Shown piece after piece: positions 8,826 to 18,465 of a DNA stretch of 64,000 nucleotides. Both the position numbers and the translations under genes were made by a program. Location of the stretch: contig CADBFZ010000008.1 in assembly GCA_902794095.1 (NCBI GenBank), forward strand, positions 43,365 to 107,364, in the 5' to 3' direction. Position 1 is the stretch's first letter. The number at the start of each line of letters is the position of its first letter. Below the pieces are notes generated by a model. That model saw nothing but the letters and a program-made list of their open reading frames with translations. It made no database searches and was not told where the DNA came from. The stretch is from an uncultured Lachnospiraceae bacterium (GTDB lineage: Bacteria > Bacillota > Clostridia > Lachnospirales > Lachnospiraceae).

Positions 8826-9962
8826 CTAATCCATTTCAACCGCTGCTACGACTTTCTCTTCGTATTCAGCAAGAATATTATTTTTTTCGATCTGTCTTCT
8901 CTCACCAAAAGGACCCATTCTCAGAGCTTCCAATCTCTTCCAGATCTCAATCCTCATTTTCTCCGCTTCTTTGGGTTCAATGAGTCCCAACGATTCAACT
9001 GCGGAAATACCGGCAATTCTTCCTTCTTCGAGTGCGGTATTTGCCTCTTCAACTCCTGTTGCATCGCCTGCTACATATACACCCTTTTTGGATGTTTCCA
9101 TTTTGTCATTGTGAAGAGGAATAAATCCGCCAAAAGGTCCGTTGAAAGTAAGTCGGCATTTCTCAAGTTTGACCATATCCGTTGCAGGCTTAAGTCCTGC
9201 ACCGATGGTAACGGTATCGGCTTCGATCTCTTTTTCGGTACCTGGAATGGGCTGAAACTTATCATCCACCTCGGCAATAACAACTTTACAAACTGTTCCG
9301 TCTTCTCCGGGAATCGCTTCAACAACGGTGTGTTTCGTATAAATCGGAACACCTGCGCGCCTAATCTTTGCTGCATGAACCGCATACCCTCCGATCTTGG
9401 GAGCGGCTTCAATAAGTGCAACCACATCACATCCGGCCTGCATAAGCTGATATGAAACGATCAGTCCTACATTTCCGGATCCGACCATTACAATTTTATT
9501 TCCGGGTTTTACGTGATTGACGTTGATCATTGTCTGTGCAGCTCCCGCACCCATAACACCGGGTGTGGTCCATCCCTTAAAGCGGACAACATTTTCGCTT
9601 GCGCCAGTTGCAATGATAACCTTCTTGGATTTAAGGGTTATGACTTCTTTTTCTCCTCCGTCGATACCTTTCTCTATTGCAATGAGATTACCGGGGAATG
9701 CACCGATGACTGTGCTCTGAAGCCAAATTTCAACGCCTGCTTTCTCTGCTTCATCAAGAAGCATCTTACCTATGTCAAAACCTCTTGTTCCGGAACGATG
9801 TGCACTTGATCCAAAGAATTTATGGATCTGCTTAAATAACTGTCCACCGGGTTTCATATTCAGATCTACCAATAATACATCTGCTCCTGCCTTTGCCGCT
9901 TCGATCGAAGCTGCAAGTCCGGCAGGGCCTGCTCCTACTACCAATACATCTCTTTCCAACAT
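8826..9962 (-). CDS. FAD/NAD(P)-binding oxidoreductase, alpha subunit
   Basis: A 378-residue pyridine-nucleotide-disulfide-oxidoreductase-type flavoprotein. It has an FAD motif at the N-terminus (VVGAGPAGLAASIEAAKAG), a central NAD motif (IVMVGSGNVGLIVSYQLMQAG) and a late GVYVAGDATG flavin motif. There is no redox-active CxxC, as in HcnB, OoxA and the alpha subunits of proline dehydrogenases. It lacks the fused C-terminal BFD domain because that is the separate gene at 8002. It probably carries electrons from the DAO subunit to NAD+ or ferredoxin. Confidence 0.87.
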   Translation of the reverse strand: MLERDVLVVGAGPAGLAASIEAAKAGADVLLVDLNMKPGGQLFKQIHKFFGSSAHRSGTRGFDIGKMLLDEAEKAGVEIWLQSTVIGAFPGNLIAIEKGIDGGEKEVITLKSKKVIIATGASENVVRFKGWTTPGVMGAGAAQTMINVNHVKPGNKIVMVGSGNVGLIVSYQLMQAGCDVVALIEAAPKIGGYAVHAAKIRRAGVPIYTKHTVVEAIPGEDGTVCKVVIAEVDDKFQPIPGTEKEIEADTVTIGAGLKPATDMVKLEKCRLTFNGPFGGFIPLHNDKMETSKKGVYVAGDATGVEEANTALEEGRIAGISAVESLGLIEPKEAEKMRIEIWKRLEALRMGPFGERRQIEKNNILAEYEEKVVAAVEMD

Positions 9963-10001
9963 AATATTAACCGTCCCTTTCTCCCGATCCTTTTTGTCAG
10001 G

Positions 10002-10307
10002 TTATTTCAGTCCGTCCTGTGTCATTATCACCATGCCCTCTTTAACGGGAGTAATGCAGGTTCTGACATTTGCTTTTCCGTCAACAACCATCGAACAGTC
10101 CGAGCACTGTCCTATTCCGCAGAACAGTCCGCGTGGTTCATGTTTTTTAACTGTATAACGATTAACCTTTATGCCACTTGCGAGGAGTGCAGCAAGGATT
10201 GGTTCACCTTCATAAGCTTCGATTTCTTTGCCATCAACCGTAATCTTTACTTTCTTCTCTTTCTTATCAACATCAAGGATGCAATGCTGTTCCACTCTCA
10301 CACACAT
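10002..10307 (-). CDS. HcnA-like [2Fe-2S] ferredoxin subunit
   Basis: A 101-residue ferredoxin-fold protein with a C-x4-C-x2-C cluster motif (FCGIGQCSDC, about residues 59-68) and the fourth cysteine 11 residues later (VRTC). This matches the small N-terminal subunit of HcnABC-type and sarcosine-oxidase-type complexes. The ATG at 10307 follows AGAGGTG. It precedes the alpha subunit by 39 bases. Confidence 0.85.
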   Translation of the reverse strand: MCVRVEQHCILDVDKKEKKVKITVDGKEIEAYEGEPILAALLASGIKVNRYTVKKHEPRGLFCGIGQCSDCSMVVDGKANVRTCITPVKEGMVIMTQDGLK

Positions 10308-10392
10308 ACAGACACCTCTCTAATTATTTTCAATAATCCGGTCCCGACAATTAATTCACGCCGGAACCGGTTCAAGGAGCACTTTAAGTACT

Positions 10393-10773
10393 TCAGGCAA
10401 TTACCGCCGTAAACTCCATCTCAACAAGACAACCGTCAACCATCTTTACACACTGGGTGCAGCATCTTGCAGGATAATTTCCTTCCTCAAAATATGTCTT
10501 GTAAACCTCATTCATCTCAGGAATAAGATTGATATCCGAGATGTAGATAGTTACTCTTCCGACATCTGCCATTGATGCTCCGGCCGCTTCAAGAACCGCC
10601 TTGGCATTCTCCATGGTTGCCTTAGTCTGCTCTTTCATTCCTCCGGGAACCATTTCGCCTGTAACATCTGTTCCAATCTGAGTTGTAAAGATCATATTTC
10701 CCATCTTTACACCGAGTGCATAAGGACCATGACACTCACCGCACTTCTCACTTGTAATCTGTACTCTGCTCAT
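10393..10773 (-). CDS. RidA-family enamine/imine deaminase
   Basis: A 126-residue RidA/YjgF/Rid protein. The family's catalytic arginine is present in the NYPARCCTQC region near the C-terminus, with the usual EMEFTAVIA end. RidA proteins hydrolyse reactive enamine or imine intermediates to 2-keto acids and ammonia. Its position directly upstream of the amino acid dehydrogenase genes suggests that it clears the imino acid this flavoenzyme would release (inference from function and position). Confidence 0.88.
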   Translation of the reverse strand: MSRVQITSEKCGECHGPYALGVKMGNMIFTTQIGTDVTGEMVPGGMKEQTKATMENAKAVLEAAGASMADVGRVTIYISDINLIPEMNEVYKTYFEEGNYPARCCTQCVKMVDGCLVEMEFTAVIA

Positions 10774-10802
10774 TTTTTATATCCTCCTGTTTTTGAAAAT
10801 AA

Positions 10803-11795
10803 TCAAAAGATGATGTTTACATCTTTGTTAACCAATGTTGTGGGAATAGTCTTTTCCGAGAAACGCTGAACCAGCTGCTTCAGCGCTCTTGCCCTTCCGT
10901 CATAGAATGAATCTTCTGAGATAAATGCTGCATGAGGTGTGATGACCACATTATCGAATTCGAATAATTCTGATGTTTCATTTGTCTCATCTTCAATTAC
11001 ATCAATGCCTGCACCTTTGATGGTTCCACTTCGAAGCGCCTCTACCAGTGCCGGTTCATCAACAACAGACCCTCTTGCGGTGTTGATAAGGAATGCTTCC
11101 TTTTTCATGAGCTTCAGCTCTTTTTCTCCGATAAGATGATATGTAACATCTTTTATAAGAGGACAATGAAGCGATACAAAATCTGATGTCTTAAGAAGAT
11201 CTTCAAGGGTATCAGCCTTTTCACATCCGAACTCAGCCAGGTATTCGGCGGTTTTTGTCGGTGCGTATACCAGAATCTTCAACCCCAGCGCTTTCAATAC
11301 AGGCACCATCTTCTTGGGAATTTCTCCGAAGAATACCATTCCGAATGTCTTACCGGTCAATCGATATGTCTTGTATCCGAGAAGCGGATCCCACTTACCG
11401 GATCTTACGGACTTATCATAGAAAGTAATCTTTCTTACAAGATCAATCATCATACCGATCGCATGGACCGAAACCTCTTCCGCACAAAATCCGGGAATAT
11501 TGGTTACGGATATTCCGTGTGCGGTTGCACCTGCGATATCCACATTATTAAAACCGATGGATTGAAGTGAGACCTGCTTGAGGGTTGGACAATTGTCCAT
11601 TACTTCGCTCGTGACCTGTTCATATTCAACGACAAGGCCTTCTGCCTGAACCTCATTAATGTGAGATATAAAATTTTTGGTCCCTTCCGAATCCTTGATC
11701 TCAATCAGTTCGATATCCTTAACTCCCCACTCTTCAAGAAGACTTTTTTCGTAATCAAGATTATCGTCAATGTTGTAATATAAAACCTTTGCCAT
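10803..11795 (-). CDS. D-isomer-specific 2-hydroxyacid dehydrogenase
   Basis: About 330 residues from the ATG at 11795, which has GGGGGAG in front; a GTG two codons earlier overlaps that site and is not preferred. The catalytic residues are all visible: Arg in NTARGSVVDEPAL, Glu in GIDVIEDE and His in TPHAAF. The nucleotide-binding loop is unusual: where the family has GxGxxG, this protein reads FFGEIP (first Gly to Phe, third to Pro). It would normally interconvert 2-keto acids and (R)-2-hydroxyacids with NAD(H). Here it could reduce the keto acid produced by the dehydrogenase and RidA. Activity with NAD is less certain because of the loop. Confidence 0.85.
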   Translation of the reverse strand: MAKVLYYNIDDNLDYEKSLLEEWGVKDIELIEIKDSEGTKNFISHINEVQAEGLVVEYEQVTSEVMDNCPTLKQVSLQSIGFNNVDIAGATAHGISVTNIPGFCAEEVSVHAIGMMIDLVRKITFYDKSVRSGKWDPLLGYKTYRLTGKTFGMVFFGEIPKKMVPVLKALGLKILVYAPTKTAEYLAEFGCEKADTLEDLLKTSDFVSLHCPLIKDVTYHLIGEKELKLMKKEAFLINTARGSVVDEPALVEALRSGTIKGAGIDVIEDETNETSELFEFDNVVITPHAAFISEDSFYDGRARALKQLVQRFSEKTIPTTLVNKDVNIIF

Positions 11796-11812
11796 TTTCA
11801 CTCCCCCTTCCT

Positions 11813-13096
11813 TCAGATCGATGCCAGTGCTTCTGCCAATATTCCAAGGCCTTCATCAAGTTCTTCCTTGGTAACATTTAACGGTGTTGCAAATCTCATA
11901 CCGTTTCCGTGAACACCGCAGTTTAATGTAAGAAGATGTCTCTTGAAACATTCCGCTTTGACCTTTGCCCAAATTTCAGGTGCCGGAGTTCCGTCTTCAT
12001 ACGCAAACTCGATTGCCGTCATAAGACCAAGACCTCTTACATCATAGATGATCGGATACTTCGCCTGTAACTTCTTAAGTTCGGAGCGGAGATATTCACC
12101 CATCTTGTTTACGTTCTCAAGAAGTGTTCCGTCTTCAAACTGTTCCAGTACTACGCATCCGGCAGCTGCCGCTACCGGGTTTCCTCCGAAAGTAGTACCG
12201 TGAGTTCCAACGGGCCATTTTGCTGCAATCTCAGGCTTAGTAAGCACTGCGCTCATAGGAAGACCGCCCGCAATCGCTTTACCGCAAGTCATGATATCGG
12301 GGATGACATCAAAGTGCTGTGATGCCCACATCTTGCCGGTTCTTCCGTAACCCGCCTGGATCTCATCATATATAAGAAGAATTCCGTTCTCATCGCATAT
12401 CTTTCTGACTTCCTGCATGAAATCCTTGGGAGGAACAACATATCCTCCTTCTCCCATAACAGGTTCCATGTAGATATACGCAACGTCCTCGGGACAAACG
12501 ATATATCTGAGAAGCTTCTTTAACTCAAAGAGTGAATACTCGCCTCTCTTATCGGGTGCGATTTCCGGAGGGCACAGATCACGTCCGGGATAGGGAGCAA
12601 AATACACATTTCCCATCAAGCCTTCATAATGTTTTCTATACTTGGAATTCGATCCGGTAATGGATGTCGCACCACATGTTCTTCCATGAAACGAACCCAT
12701 GAATGCAATACCTGCAGATCTTCCCGTATATGACATTGCAAGCTTTAATGCAGAATCTGTTGCTTCAGCACCTCCGTTTGAAAAGAAAACAGAAGTCAAA
12801 CCTTCAGGGGCAACACCAGCCAGTTTCTTAGCAAGTGTGAGCGTTGATTCATAGTTAACAAGGTTGAAAGAAGCGTTCACAAGATTGTCTGCTTGATCCT
12901 TAATTGCTTCTACGATAGGGTCAAAATTGTGACCCATGGCATTGACCGCAATTCCCTGAACAAAATCAAGATACTTGTCTCCGTTCACATCCCACAAGTA
13001 GCATCCCTTTGCTTTCTTTGCTATCAAATCCGTATGCTTGTAGAAAACGGGATTCAGATACTGCTTAAAATCCTCAAACTTCATCACTTCTGCCAT
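11813..13096 (-). CDS. Class III (omega) aminotransferase
   Basis: About 427 residues from the ATG at 13096 (AAGGTG upstream). It is a fold-type I PLP enzyme of the ornithine/4-aminobutyrate/acetylornithine group. The PLP lysine lies in TCGKAIAGGLP, the SNGGAEATDSALK phosphate-binding region is present, and the LLIYDEIQAGYGRTG segment holds the cofactor-binding Asp. It transfers a terminal amino group to a keto acid, giving a semialdehyde. Together with the neighbouring Fe-alcohol dehydrogenase, the semialdehyde could be reduced to a hydroxyacid; with proC downstream, glutamate semialdehyde/pyrroline is a possible product (inference). Confidence 0.88.
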   Translation of the reverse strand: MAEVMKFEDFKQYLNPVFYKHTDLIAKKAKGCYLWDVNGDKYLDFVQGIAVNAMGHNFDPIVEAIKDQADNLVNASFNLVNYESTLTLAKKLAGVAPEGLTSVFFSNGGAEATDSALKLAMSYTGRSAGIAFMGSFHGRTCGATSITGSNSKYRKHYEGLMGNVYFAPYPGRDLCPPEIAPDKRGEYSLFELKKLLRYIVCPEDVAYIYMEPVMGEGGYVVPPKDFMQEVRKICDENGILLIYDEIQAGYGRTGKMWASQHFDVIPDIMTCGKAIAGGLPMSAVLTKPEIAAKWPVGTHGTTFGGNPVAAAAGCVVLEQFEDGTLLENVNKMGEYLRSELKKLQAKYPIIYDVRGLGLMTAIEFAYEDGTPAPEIWAKVKAECFKRHLLTLNCGVHGNGMRFATPLNVTKEELDEGLGILAEALASI

Positions 13097-13145
13097 AATC
13101 TTCACCTTGTCCTTTCGTTATATATTCATCAAACATCAATATGTT

Positions 13146-14312
13146 CTAATGATTTGCTTTCTCAAGAATTGCATATACATCTTCTCTTCTGACTTTTACA
13201 GGATTGACTGCGAGTAATCTGTAACCCATGGTTCCATCCACTATCGTGTCAAACATATCCGGAGTAACCGGTATATCCAGATCTTTGAGTGAATCAGGGA
13301 TTCTGAGATCAAATGCCATTTTCCTGACTGCTTTTACCGACAACTCTGCAGCGTCTCTTTCGGATAATCCTTCTATGTTTTCTCCAAGAAGCTTGGCGAT
13401 CTTTGCAAACTTTGCCGGGTTACCGGGGACATTCATCTCCATTACATAAGGAAGCAAAAGAGAATTTCCTATTCCGTGAGGTGTATGAGCAATTCCTCCC
13501 ATTGCCTGGGATATTCCGTGTACTGCTCCGAGTCCTGCGTTAACCATCGCTGCAGCTCCCAATATGGAAGCTATGGCCATCTGACTTCTGGCCTCTATAT
13601 TTGTCGGATTAAACATAGCGGTTCTAATATTCTTTCCGATCATCTCAATACATTTCTCAGCGTACATATCGCTTATAGGCTCAGCATTAAGTGATACATA
13701 AGCTTCAATGGCATGTGTCAGGGCATCCATTCCGGTACTTGCGGTGATCATGGGTGGCATACCTATATGCATTAACGGATCTACAATTGCAACCAGCGGC
13801 ATCAAATATTCATGTGTAACCGAAAGCTTTATATTATTCTGATTGTCGGTAATGACAGACGCTGCGGTTACTTCAGATCCGGAACCTGCAGTTGTGGGAA
13901 TCGCTATCAAAGGAAGAGGTCTGTTGGTTACGGTCTTTGTTCCTCCGAACAAGTACTCCCTTACGGATCCTTCATTTGTTGCAAGCATGCACATTGCTTT
14001 GCTTGTATCAATAGAGCTTCCTCCGCCTACTGCGATCACTCCGTCAGCTCCGGATTCAAGGAGAATGTCCTTAGCCTCATCAACAGCTTCAATAGGAGGA
14101 TCCGCAATTGCTTCTGTAAACAGCACATAATCAACTTTCTGGGAATCAAGCCCTGCAATAAGATCCTTAAAGCCCTGAGTACTTGCAATTCCCCCATCGG
14201 TCACTACCATCACCTTTCGGATTCCGTACTGATCAAGAACAGGTTTGATATTTAATGAAGTCCCCTCACCGAATATGATTTTTGTAGGAAGCTTAAAAAT
14301 AAAATCTTTCAT
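13146..14312 (-). CDS. Iron-containing alcohol dehydrogenase
   Basis: About 388 residues from the ATG at 14312 (GAGGTG upstream; an earlier ATG at 14327 lies inside the ribosome site region). The NAD motif GGGSSIDTSKAM and the metal ligands in DALTHAIEAY and GAVHGISQAMGGIAHTPHG match group III Fe-ADHs such as 4-hydroxybutyrate and 1,3-propanediol dehydrogenases. It probably reduces an aldehyde or semialdehyde from the aminotransferase to an alcohol, recycling NADH in fermentation. It begins just after livF. Confidence 0.9.
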   Translation of the reverse strand: MKDFIFKLPTKIIFGEGTSLNIKPVLDQYGIRKVMVVTDGGIASTQGFKDLIAGLDSQKVDYVLFTEAIADPPIEAVDEAKDILLESGADGVIAVGGGSSIDTSKAMCMLATNEGSVREYLFGGTKTVTNRPLPLIAIPTTAGSGSEVTAASVITDNQNNIKLSVTHEYLMPLVAIVDPLMHIGMPPMITASTGMDALTHAIEAYVSLNAEPISDMYAEKCIEMIGKNIRTAMFNPTNIEARSQMAIASILGAAAMVNAGLGAVHGISQAMGGIAHTPHGIGNSLLLPYVMEMNVPGNPAKFAKIAKLLGENIEGLSERDAAELSVKAVRKMAFDLRIPDSLKDLDIPVTPDMFDTIVDGTMGYRLLAVNPVKVRREDVYAILEKANH

Positions 14313-14329
14313 CTCTTCACCTCGCATAC

Positions 14330-15046
14330 TTACAATCCCAAATATGATTTTTGAATCTCTGAATCATTCATCAGATCTTTAGCATTGCCTTCTCGAACTA
14401 TCTGACCGACTTCGATGATATAAGCTCTGTTTGCTGCGGTTAGAGCCATCTGTGCGTTCTGCTCTACCAGCAGGATAGTTGTATGCCGCTCTTTGTTTAT
14501 CTGCCTTATGATATGAAAGACATCTTCAACAATAACCGGTGCTAGTCCCATGGATGGTTCATCCAGAAGCAGCAGTTTGGGCCTTGCCATTAACGCTCTT
14601 GCCATCGCAAGCATCTGTAACTCACCGCCTGACAATGTGCCACTGATCTGTTTCATTCTTTCCTTAAGTCTTGGAAACAGCTCATACACCCAATCCTTGT
14701 CTCTTTTTATTTCAGCTTTATCCTTTCTCAGAAACGCACCGATTTCGATATTCTCCGCTACGGTCAGAATTGGAAATATTCCCCTTCCTTCAGGTACCTG
14801 AGAAATTCCGGCTGACACAAGCTTGTAGCTCTCAGTACCTCCTATGCTCTTTCCGCAATACTCGATTTCTCCGCTCTTTGGTTTTAGCAGGCCTGATATA
14901 GTATGCATCGTAGTAGTCTTGCCGGCGCCGTTAGGTCCGATCAAAGCAACCGTTTCTCCTTCATCCACATGAAAAGACACATCTCTCAAAGCGGGAACCA
15001 CTCCGTAATTTACAAATAAGTTTTTAACTTCAAGTACACTGCTCAT
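14330..15046 (-). CDS. livF: Branched-chain amino acid ABC transporter ATP-binding protein LivF
   Basis: 238 residues. Walker A GPNGAGKTTT, signature LSGGELQMLAMARAL, Walker B LLLLDEPSMGL. Its length and sequence type are LivF-like (shorter than LivG, no insertion). It forms the ATPase pair with LivG in the HAAT uptake system. AGGAG lies in front of the ATG. It sits between livG and the alcohol dehydrogenase gene. Confidence 0.93.
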   Translation of the reverse strand: MSSVLEVKNLFVNYGVVPALRDVSFHVDEGETVALIGPNGAGKTTTMHTISGLLKPKSGEIEYCGKSIGGTESYKLVSAGISQVPEGRGIFPILTVAENIEIGAFLRKDKAEIKRDKDWVYELFPRLKERMKQISGTLSGGELQMLAMARALMARPKLLLLDEPSMGLAPVIVEDVFHIIRQINKERHTTILLVEQNAQMALTAANRAYIIEVGQIVREGNAKDLMNDSEIQKSYLGL

Positions 15047-15070
15047 ACCAGGGCTCCTTTCCTATGATCC

Positions 15071-15859
15071 TTATTTATCCTCTTCGTCCTTAAACTCTCC
15101 GGAACCCAGATAAGCTTCAATGACACGTGGATTAGTCTGTATTTCTGCCGGGGTGCCCTCCGCAATTTTCTGACCATGATCAAGAACTATTATTCTGTCC
15201 GAGATTCCCATGACAAATTTCATATCATGTTCGATAATAAGTACCGTCACCTTCATTTCCTGGGTTATGTAATGAATAACATCGGTCAATTCCTCTTTTT
15301 CGAAATTATTCATTCCTGCACCGGGCTCATCCAGAAGCAGCAGTTTCGGCTTCGTAGCAAGACCTCTCGCAATCTCTAAAAGCCTTTGTTTTCCGTAGGG
15401 AAGTGATGTTGCCATTTCGGATTCCATCTCCTCAAGCCCTACTATTTTCAGAAGTTCCATGCACTCATCAACCACCTCACGTCGCTTCTTATTTGCTTTC
15501 CCGGGGCTAAGTACCGATTTTAATAAACTCTCATTCTGGCAATCCGGATGTGCTACAAGAACATTTTCAAGAACCGTCATACTCTTGATTAGTCTGATAT
15601 TCTGAAACGTTCTGGCTATGCCAAGTCTTGTTCTTTCATGCGCTTTCAGATCCGTTATCTTATTGTGATCAAAAAAGATATTTCCTGAAGTGCATTTATA
15701 AACACCGGTAAGGAGATTGAACAGTGTTGTTTTACCTGCTCCGTTAGGTCCGATAAGGGATAATACTTCTCCCTTCTTCTGAACGAGGTTTACACTATCC
15801 ACAGCCACAAGCCCGCCAAATTTAATTGTTACTTCTTTGGTTTCAATTATTGTATTCAT
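15071..15859 (-). CDS. livG: Branched-chain amino acid ABC transporter ATP-binding protein LivG
   Basis: About 262 residues from the ATG at 15859, preceded by AAGGAGG; an upstream ATG at 15880 contains that ribosome site and is excluded. Walker A GPNGAGKTTLF, a variant signature region LPYGKQRLLEIARGL and Walker B LLLLDEPGAGMN are those of LivG proteins. It powers uptake together with LivF, LivM and LivH. Confidence 0.93.
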   Translation of the reverse strand: MNTIIETKEVTIKFGGLVAVDSVNLVQKKGEVLSLIGPNGAGKTTLFNLLTGVYKCTSGNIFFDHNKITDLKAHERTRLGIARTFQNIRLIKSMTVLENVLVAHPDCQNESLLKSVLSPGKANKKRREVVDECMELLKIVGLEEMESEMATSLPYGKQRLLEIARGLATKPKLLLLDEPGAGMNNFEKEELTDVIHYITQEMKVTVLIIEHDMKFVMGISDRIIVLDHGQKIAEGTPAEIQTNPRVIEAYLGSGEFKDEEDK

Positions 15860-15894
15860 AACCGACTGCCTCCTTAGCATATGTACAAAGCAGT

Positions 15895-16908
15895 TTATTT
15901 CTTTTTGTAATTCTCAAATGCTTTAATCTTGTATTCGTTAAGCATTCGACTTGATCTTGACCAAATCCCCTCAGGTCTGAAGATCATCATTACCACCATC
16001 AATGCTCCGTAGATTACCATTCTGTATTCGGAAAAAGCTCTTAATACTTCAGGAAGCGCAGTGAGAAGAACTGCCCCAAGGATTGAACCGGGAATAGAAC
16101 CGATTCCTCCAAGCACAACCATTGAAACCATCTTGATCGATTCAGCGTAAGCAAATGATGTGGGAGATATCATTCCCATGTAAACCGCATAAAAGCTACC
16201 CATAAAAGCTGCCATTCCTCCTCCCAGTGCAAAACCGAGGAGTTTATACTTCTTAACATTTATTCCCAATGCGGTAGCAGCTATGTCATCTTCGTTAACA
16301 ACGATCATCGCCATTCCAAAACCGGAATTATTAAAACGTTTCATAAATACAACAAACAGAATCACTATCAGTGCTACGAAATAGAAGTAAGCTTGCTTAC
16401 TGCTGATAACGTATCCGAAGATAACCGGATCCGGAATGTTAGGGATTCCTGCAGGGCCTCTTGTGATGGATACTGAGTTTGTTAAGAACAGTCTGAAAAC
16501 CTCACCGAAACCGAGAGTAATAACCGCCAAATAATCACCTCTTAATTTCAACGTTGGAAGACAAAGGAGCATTGCAAACCCGGAAGTAAAAGCCGTACTC
16601 AGGATCGTTGCCGGGAAGAAATTCATACCCGTTTGTGTCATCAACAGTGTCGTGATATAGGCGCCCATTCCATACAGGCAAACATGTCCCAGAGAAAACT
16701 GACCGGACCATCCGATTATCATGTTCAGTGATAATGTCAGGCAGGCGTAAATGCTGCACAGAATAACAATATGAAGAATGTAATTATCCGTGATGATATA
16801 TGGTGCCGACACGATCAGACCAATAAGTGCAATCAGGAAAATCATCTTCTGCCACTTTGTAAACCTGATACTTTTAATTGTCTTCAATAAATCTTTAACT
16901 TTATTCAT
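15895..16908 (-). CDS. livM: Branched-chain amino acid ABC transporter permease LivM
   Basis: About 337 residues from the ATG at 16908 (GAGGGTG upstream). It has around ten hydrophobic helices and the coupling-helix motif EDDIAATALGINVKKYKLL, with GGIGSIPGSILGA further on, as in LivM. It is one of the two membrane subunits of the HAAT-type amino acid importer. livH ends 30 bases before it. Confidence 0.92.
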   Translation of the reverse strand: MNKVKDLLKTIKSIRFTKWQKMIFLIALIGLIVSAPYIITDNYILHIVILCSIYACLTLSLNMIIGWSGQFSLGHVCLYGMGAYITTLLMTQTGMNFFPATILSTAFTSGFAMLLCLPTLKLRGDYLAVITLGFGEVFRLFLTNSVSITRGPAGIPNIPDPVIFGYVISSKQAYFYFVALIVILFVVFMKRFNNSGFGMAMIVVNEDDIAATALGINVKKYKLLGFALGGGMAAFMGSFYAVYMGMISPTSFAYAESIKMVSMVVLGGIGSIPGSILGAVLLTALPEVLRAFSEYRMVIYGALMVVMMIFRPEGIWSRSSRMLNEYKIKAFENYKKK

Positions 16909-16938
16909 ATGATCACCCTCATTTAACCGGAGCACCGT

Positions 16939-17811
16939 CTATACTTTATCGATATGCTTTGCTCCCATAAGTCCGGAAGGTCTGACAACAAGGATTAATA
17001 TCATTACGAAAAACGCAAACGCATCTCTGTATGCAGATGAGATATATCCTGCGCCAAGGCTTTCGATAGTTCCGATTATGAATCCTCCAAACACAGCTCC
17101 CGGAATCGATCCTATTCCTCCGAGAATCGCTGCCGCAAACGCTTTCATTCCCAACAGATATCCCATTGTCGGATATACTGCACTGTAATAAACACCTATA
17201 AGAATTCCTGCAACGCCCGCCATAAAAGCTCCCACTCCGAATGTTCCGGATATGATAAGATTTGTGTTAATACCCATGAGCTTGGCATTATCTACACTGA
17301 CCGAGCATGCTCGCATTGCAATTCCGATTTTTGTTCTATATACGAGGATGTAAAGGATCAAAAGCATTACCGAAGTAACGACCAGAATCAGGATCTGAAG
17401 ATTGGTTATTGTAAAACCGCTAAAAGAAAATGACTTAGATTCGATTGCCTTGAACTGTCTTGTTCCGCTTCCGAAAATGAGCTGAGCAAGATTCTGAAGA
17501 AACGTCGACATACCCAGTGCGCTTACCAAAACTGCCATTTTACGATTCCCTGATTTTATCGGACGATACGCCACTCTTTCAACCGACATGCCAAGGACGG
17601 AAGCAAATAATGCAACGAGCAAAACCATCGCAAATACCGGCATCTTTAAATATGTAGTAAGAAGTAATCCTATAAAAGTTGCAAACATGAGTACATCGGC
17701 GTGTGCCCAGTTTACAATTTGTAATACTCCGTAAACCATCGAGTATCCGAGCGCGACCATAGCATATATCCCGCCTACTATAATTCCGTTCAACAAATGC
17801 TGGAAAAACAT
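16939..17811 (-). CDS. livH: Branched-chain amino acid ABC transporter permease LivH
   Basis: 290 residues, eight or so hydrophobic helices. The LivH start signature (NGIIVGGIYAMVALGYSMVY) and the conserved GGIGSIPGAVFGG motif are present. The ATG has AGGAGGTG in front. It is the second membrane subunit of the importer, encoded 11 bases after the cytidylate-kinase-like gene. Confidence 0.93.
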   Translation of the reverse strand: MFFQHLLNGIIVGGIYAMVALGYSMVYGVLQIVNWAHADVLMFATFIGLLLTTYLKMPVFAMVLLVALFASVLGMSVERVAYRPIKSGNRKMAVLVSALGMSTFLQNLAQLIFGSGTRQFKAIESKSFSFSGFTITNLQILILVVTSVMLLILYILVYRTKIGIAMRACSVSVDNAKLMGINTNLIISGTFGVGAFMAGVAGILIGVYYSAVYPTMGYLLGMKAFAAAILGGIGSIPGAVFGGFIIGTIESLGAGYISSAYRDAFAFFVMILILVVRPSGLMGAKHIDKV

Positions 17812-17822
17812 ATGATCACCTC

Positions 17823-18449
17823 CTACACAGATTTTTTCTCGTCATATAATTCTTTGATAATCTTTACGCATTTATCTCTTCCCAAATATCCTGAGTTAAG
17901 ACATATGTCGTAATTAATCGGATTGTTCCAAACGCTTCCGCCTGTGTAGTACTTGTAGTAGTCGGATCTATATTTGTCCGTCTTGTTGATCATTCGAATC
18001 GCTTCCATTTCGCCGACTCCCATTCTTTCAACGATTGAACTGACGCAATAGCTCATTGGTGCATCTATATAAACCTTAATGGTATTTTTCTTATCCCTTA
18101 AAATATAATCAGCGCATTTTCCGACAATGATACAGCTTTCAGTCTTTGCCAACTCTTCAATTACTTCACGCTGCAGATAGAACAGATTATTATCATGTAT
18201 AAATTTTCTGTCAGAAGGTTCAACCTTATAATTAACCGGAACCGATCCGACCATTTTCCTAAGGAAGGAAATCTTTACTCTCTCATCCGTCTCCTCGAAC
18301 AACTCTTTACTTATTCCGCTTTTATCCGAAGCAAGACTTAAGATCTCTTTTTCATAACAAGGTATATCAAGCAGTTTAGATAACCTAACGCCTATATCTT
18401 TTCCCCCGCTACCAAAGCCTCTGGCAATTGTAATGATCACGTTTTTCAT
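17823..18449 (-). CDS. Cytidylate kinase-like family protein
   Basis: About 208 residues from the ATG at 18449 (GAGGTG upstream). It has an N-terminal P-loop-like ARGFGSGGKDIG (about residues 8-19), a DKSGISKELFEETDER lid region and the C-terminal basic helix region of the cytidylate-kinase-like family. These proteins are widespread in Clostridia, and few have a proven role; they are distinct from the housekeeping Cmk. Here it sits between the racemase and the LIV permease genes, so it may phosphorylate a small molecule linked to this pathway or have a regulatory role (unknown). Confidence 0.82.
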   Translation of the reverse strand: MKNVIITIARGFGSGGKDIGVRLSKLLDIPCYEKEILSLASDKSGISKELFEETDERVKISFLRKMVGSVPVNYKVEPSDRKFIHDNNLFYLQREVIEELAKTESCIIVGKCADYILRDKKNTIKVYIDAPMSYCVSSIVERMGVGEMEAIRMINKTDKYRSDYYKYYTGGSVWNNPINYDICLNSGYLGRDKCVKIIKELYDEKKSV

Positions 18450-18465
18450 ACCGATCACCTCTTCT

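Noticed and set aside
8388..9455. Long plus-strand open frame of 355 codons
   Set aside because: It lies opposite the ferredoxin and alpha-subunit genes, which have clear motifs and ribosome sites; the antisense product is Cys/Phe-rich with no domain.
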